Below, in pieces: positions 21,173-23,348 of a stretch of DNA of 23,348 bases. Position numbers and translations under genes: made by a program. How positions within the stretch are numbered: position 1 is the stretch's first letter; every line of letters starts with the position of its first letter. Below the pieces are notes generated by a model. That model ran no database searches. It saw only the letters and a list, made by a program, of their open reading frames with translations, and was not told where the DNA came from. The DNA is taken from the IMG/VR virus record IMGVR_UViG_3300012920_000276, positions 1 to 23,348 of that record; one strand, given 5' to 3'. The DNA comes from a virus.

Positions 21173-21686
21173 CTAATCCACCTTGTTTTCTATATTGGTA
21201 ACTATAAGCCATATCTGGTATTGGTAATATCCAAAGTAATGGCTGACCTTCTTTATATTCAGTTACTTTACCATTAGCTTTTTTACAATATAGCGTAATT
21301 GGAAAGAATTTATTAGGCTCCCCATTATCAATAACATAACTTTCAAAATTTTCTTCATCTAATGATAAGACCAAAAAACATGTACCTGGTGGCAATTCAA
21401 TTTCTAAGCCCAAATCAAATCTAAAGCCTTTTTCATATTCTTGTGCATTTTGTTCTTCAGGGCTTGGGGCACTTGAATCATTGAATACATCACTTGGTTT
21501 ATCTGGGTTATATATAAAACTATACGGTGAACATATTTTAAATCCAAACGATTGAGCTTTATCAAAAGTCAAGTTTGAAGTTTGAGTTTGTGGATCGGGA
21601 ATATAAAAGTCAGCACCCCAGTCACGTTTCTTATAATTTATATCCATTGTATAAGCACCTGTTATCTTGTCTCTACTTAATCCCAT
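21159..21686 (-). CDS. Beta-rich protein, function unknown
   Basis: This 175-residue protein has strands F-G-F-K-I-C-S-P-Y-S-F (48-58), FDLGLEIELPPGTCFLVLS (about 90-108) and ITLYCKKANGKVTEYKEGQP leading to L-L-W-I-L-P-I-P near the C-terminus. The L-P-P-G strand and the final K-x-G-Q-P ... L-P-I segment recall both dUTPase-like folds and DUF6065-type phage proteins (C-x-P-Y-S-F and G-E-P ... P-I). No dUTPase catalytic motif is present. Its ATG overlaps the helicase stop by one base. Function is not assigned. Confidence 0.7.
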   Translation of the reverse strand: MGLSRDKITGAYTMDINYKKRDWGADFYIPDPQTQTSNLTFDKAQSFGFKICSPYSFIYNPDKPSDVFNDSSAPSPEEQNAQEYEKGFRFDLGLEIELPPGTCFLVLSLDEENFESYVIDNGEPNKFFPITLYCKKANGKVTEYKEGQPLLWILPIPDMAYSYQYRKQGGLVGQK

Positions 21687-23122
21687 TAGTCTATCTCAAT
21701 TATTGGATTGATTTCAAATTCACTTTCTTTCTTATAAGTCTTTAATCTTGCCTTTGAGTGGCGTTCAAGCATTCCATTGTCAGCATCATAAAAATCTATA
21801 ATCATTGCTTTGCTTTTACCTTCTGATTTACGTAGTGCTCTACCCACCCTTTGAACTGTTTGCTTATTAGACTTGCCCCCGCCGGCCATGATGATAACAT
21901 CCATTGATGGAATGTTAACTCCCTCATTAACAACTGTACTAATTAAAACTTTTATCTTTTTATTACCAAAATCTTCAAGTATTTGTTTACGTTCATCAGC
22001 GGGTGTTTTACCAGACATGAATACTGCTTCCGGTATCATATCATTTAATAATCCCCCGTGTTCTTCAACTCGGGTTACAGTAATCAATACTGATTTATCC
22101 TGTGCTGAATATTGTTCAGCTAAGCGAACAATTTGAGCATTCCTTTTTCCATTTCTTAAAATATTTTGTTTATAAGCAGCTTGCCAATCTGAGTACCTTT
22201 GAGGAGGGTGAATCTTATACATTTGTATTTCAGGTCTTGTTAATAAACCTCTTTTGATTAGTTCACTACTACTAACATGGTCGATAACTCTACCTGTTGC
22301 CCCTTCAAGTAATTCTCTTTCTAAAGATTCTGGATCACCGGGTGTAGCTGTTAATCCAAACTTATAATAACAATCAAGCATCATAGCAATTTGAAAGTAA
22401 GTATTTTGTATTTTGTTCTTGCCCGCAACATTAATATGGTGTGCTTCGTCAATACATAGTACATCAATCGCTTTGAATAGATTACTTAAATCTTCATCAT
22501 TGCGTTTAATCTTTGACCATAATGATTGAACTGTAGCAACAGTAAATAGTTTGGGATTGAAAACACCCTCACCAATTTCACCAACAAAGTCTTCACCTAA
22601 AAAGCCTTTTAAATCTTCAGCAGTTTGTATAAGTAAATTAAGAGTCGGCACAACAATTAAGGAAGGTAATCCCAATTCAGCCAATATTGCAGCAGTCACA
22701 ACTGTTTTACCAGCACCTGTTGCATGGTGAATAATTCCTCTGCTTGATTTGATAGCTGCTTTCAATGCTCTATCTTGATAGTCTCTTAGTTCAGGAACAT
22801 TATAGCCTGGCGTTAATGTCATTGGTATTGGACTACCATTAGCTTTATGTCTAACATCTTTAAAGGTTACGTACTCGGAATTAGCCGCTTTGGCCGGATC
22901 TTTCCGTAACCTTTGAAGAAACTTACCTGTCCAGCCAGATGGAAACTTATTGTATTTAAAGTAGGGTAGTTTACTAACCATCTTCATACGACGGGGGGGC
23001 TTTTGACTAAAGTCCAGCCCGTAATATTCATACTCTTTATTACACCATTGATGAAGCAATGCTTCTTCTTCAGGTGTAGCATTAGTAACTATAGTATAAC
23101 TATTTCCTAAATTAAATTGCAT
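21686..23122 (-). CDS. SF2 DNA helicase, UvsW-like
   Basis: This 478-residue protein has an N-terminal domain of about 105 residues before the helicase core, as in T4 UvsW. The core has L-R-D-Y-Q-D (Q-like motif, 112-117), Walker A ATGAGKT (134-140), I-V-V-P-T (Ia), D-E-A-H (II), T-A-T-P (III), S-T-V-V-N-E-G-V-N-I-P (V) and Q-R-V-G-R-A-L-R (VI). It should unwind branched DNA or R-loops using ATP, working with RecA, SSB and SbcCD in recombination-dependent replication. It overlaps the HTH gene upstream by 11 nt. A UvrB/XPB-like DEAD-box assignment is the alternative. Confidence 0.92.
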   Translation of the reverse strand: MQFNLGNSYTIVTNATPEEEALLHQWCNKEYEYYGLDFSQKPPRRMKMVSKLPYFKYNKFPSGWTGKFLQRLRKDPAKAANSEYVTFKDVRHKANGSPIPMTLTPGYNVPELRDYQDRALKAAIKSSRGIIHHATGAGKTVVTAAILAELGLPSLIVVPTLNLLIQTAEDLKGFLGEDFVGEIGEGVFNPKLFTVATVQSLWSKIKRNDEDLSNLFKAIDVLCIDEAHHINVAGKNKIQNTYFQIAMMLDCYYKFGLTATPGDPESLERELLEGATGRVIDHVSSSELIKRGLLTRPEIQMYKIHPPQRYSDWQAAYKQNILRNGKRNAQIVRLAEQYSAQDKSVLITVTRVEEHGGLLNDMIPEAVFMSGKTPADERKQILEDFGNKKIKVLISTVVNEGVNIPSMDVIIMAGGGKSNKQTVQRVGRALRKSEGKSKAMIIDFYDADNGMLERHSKARLKTYKKESEFEINPIIEID

Positions 23123-23348
23123 ATTTCTTTTGAGCTAAATCAATACAAGTTTTAATAGTTGTAAAGTAAGTACTGATACAAGGTTTACTTAAACCAAATG
23201 CTTTACTAATTGTTTCTCGTGTTGCATTAGGGAAAGCAATCTTGAAATAAAATACTTTTGCTAAAGATCTATTCTTTGAAATCTTTTGTTCAACATCAGC
23301 ATATATTTGCCAATACAAATCTTCATTGAATTGTCTATTGTAGCCACC
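23112..23348 (-). CDS. Helix-turn-helix protein, 5' end cut by window edge
   Basis: The frame is open to the right edge, giving 78 visible residues with no ATG. A TTG at 23318 is possible but without a clear ribosome-binding site, so the gene probably begins outside the window. The stretch T-R-E-T-I-S-K-A-F-G-L-S-K-P-C-I-S-T-Y reads as helix-turn-helix: a positioning helix, a turn at F-G-L-S, and a recognition helix. It might be a phage transcription regulator. It is the first visible gene of the leftward operon. Confidence 0.6.
   Translation of the reverse strand, partial: GGYNRQFNEDLYWQIYADVEQKISKNRSLAKVFYFKIAFPNATRETISKAFGLSKPCISTYFTTIKTCIDLAQKKYAI

Noticed and set aside
1-23348. tRNA, integrase, transposase or attachment-site signals
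   Set aside because: I saw no cloverleaf-like segment with CCA-proximal consensus, no recombinase motifs and no terminal inverted repeats. A tRNA search program would settle the first point.

Overview
This is an AT-rich, extremely gene-dense stretch of a tailed bacteriophage genome (class Caudoviricetes). It holds no ribosomal RNA, tRNA, transposase, integrase or CRISPR. The phage assignment rests on content: a T4-style recombination set (SbcC/gp46-like and SbcD/gp47-like nuclease, RecA, an SSB with an acidic tail, a UvsW-like helicase), a PolA-type replicase, a DnaG-type primase, a viral nucleotide-metabolism set, and genes packed head to tail with 1-41 nt overlaps. The standard bacterial code fits, since TAA, TAG and TGA all end genes cleanly. 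The base composition and several small conserved-looking proteins recall phages of marine bacteria, possibly SAR11-like hosts. That host guess is inference.

Layout. Bases 1-1874 (+ strand) are the end of a virion/lysis module: the C-terminus of a structural protein, a two-helix holin-like membrane protein, a small soluble protein, and a 373-residue protein with a Ser/Gly/Pro linker and an Ig-like C-terminal domain. A strong GAAA-loop terminator at 1914-1949 separates it from everything else. From 1977 to 23348 every gene is on the - strand and is probably transcribed from beyond the right edge towards the terminator. In transcription order (right to left) this strand carries: an HTH protein cut by the window edge, SF2 helicase, a beta-rich unknown, small basic and RHH/winged-helix DNA-binding proteins, dNMP kinase, dUTPase, a divergent thymidylate-synthase-fold protein, a DUF1599-type protein, SNase-like nuclease, a dCMP-hydroxymethylase-like thymidylate synthase homologue, C5-cytosine methyltransferase, primase, dCMP deaminase, an Hc1/histone-H1-like protein, a uracil-DNA-glycosylase/PolA fusion, a UvsY-like candidate, a second Hc1-like protein, SSB, RecA, a glycosyltransferase, an FkbM methyltransferase, a 25-residue membrane peptide, an exported-protein candidate that overlaps sbcD, SbcD, SbcC and two unknowns.

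How the genes fit together. dUTPase, dCMP deaminase and dNMP kinase supply dTTP and keep uracil out of DNA, and the replicase carries its own uracil-DNA glycosylase domain. RecA, SSB, SbcCD, the UvsY-like candidate and the SF2 helicase form a complete-looking recombination-dependent replication and repair set. No DnaB-type helicase or ligase lies in the window. The most unusual block is 15978-20325. It has two thymidylate-synthase-fold proteins, and in ungapped alignment both carry Asp where dUMP-specific enzymes carry Asn. A DUF1599-type protein, a kinase and a C5-methyltransferase with a P-D-C catalytic motif lie alongside. This looks like a cytosine-modification pathway, and the second thymidylate-synthase-like protein is barely recognisable.

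No gene-free stretch exceeds 300 bases. The longest (1875-1976) holds the terminator. Three genes shorter than about 60 codons were found by reading the gaps (5924-6001, 19653-19802, 21038-21172).
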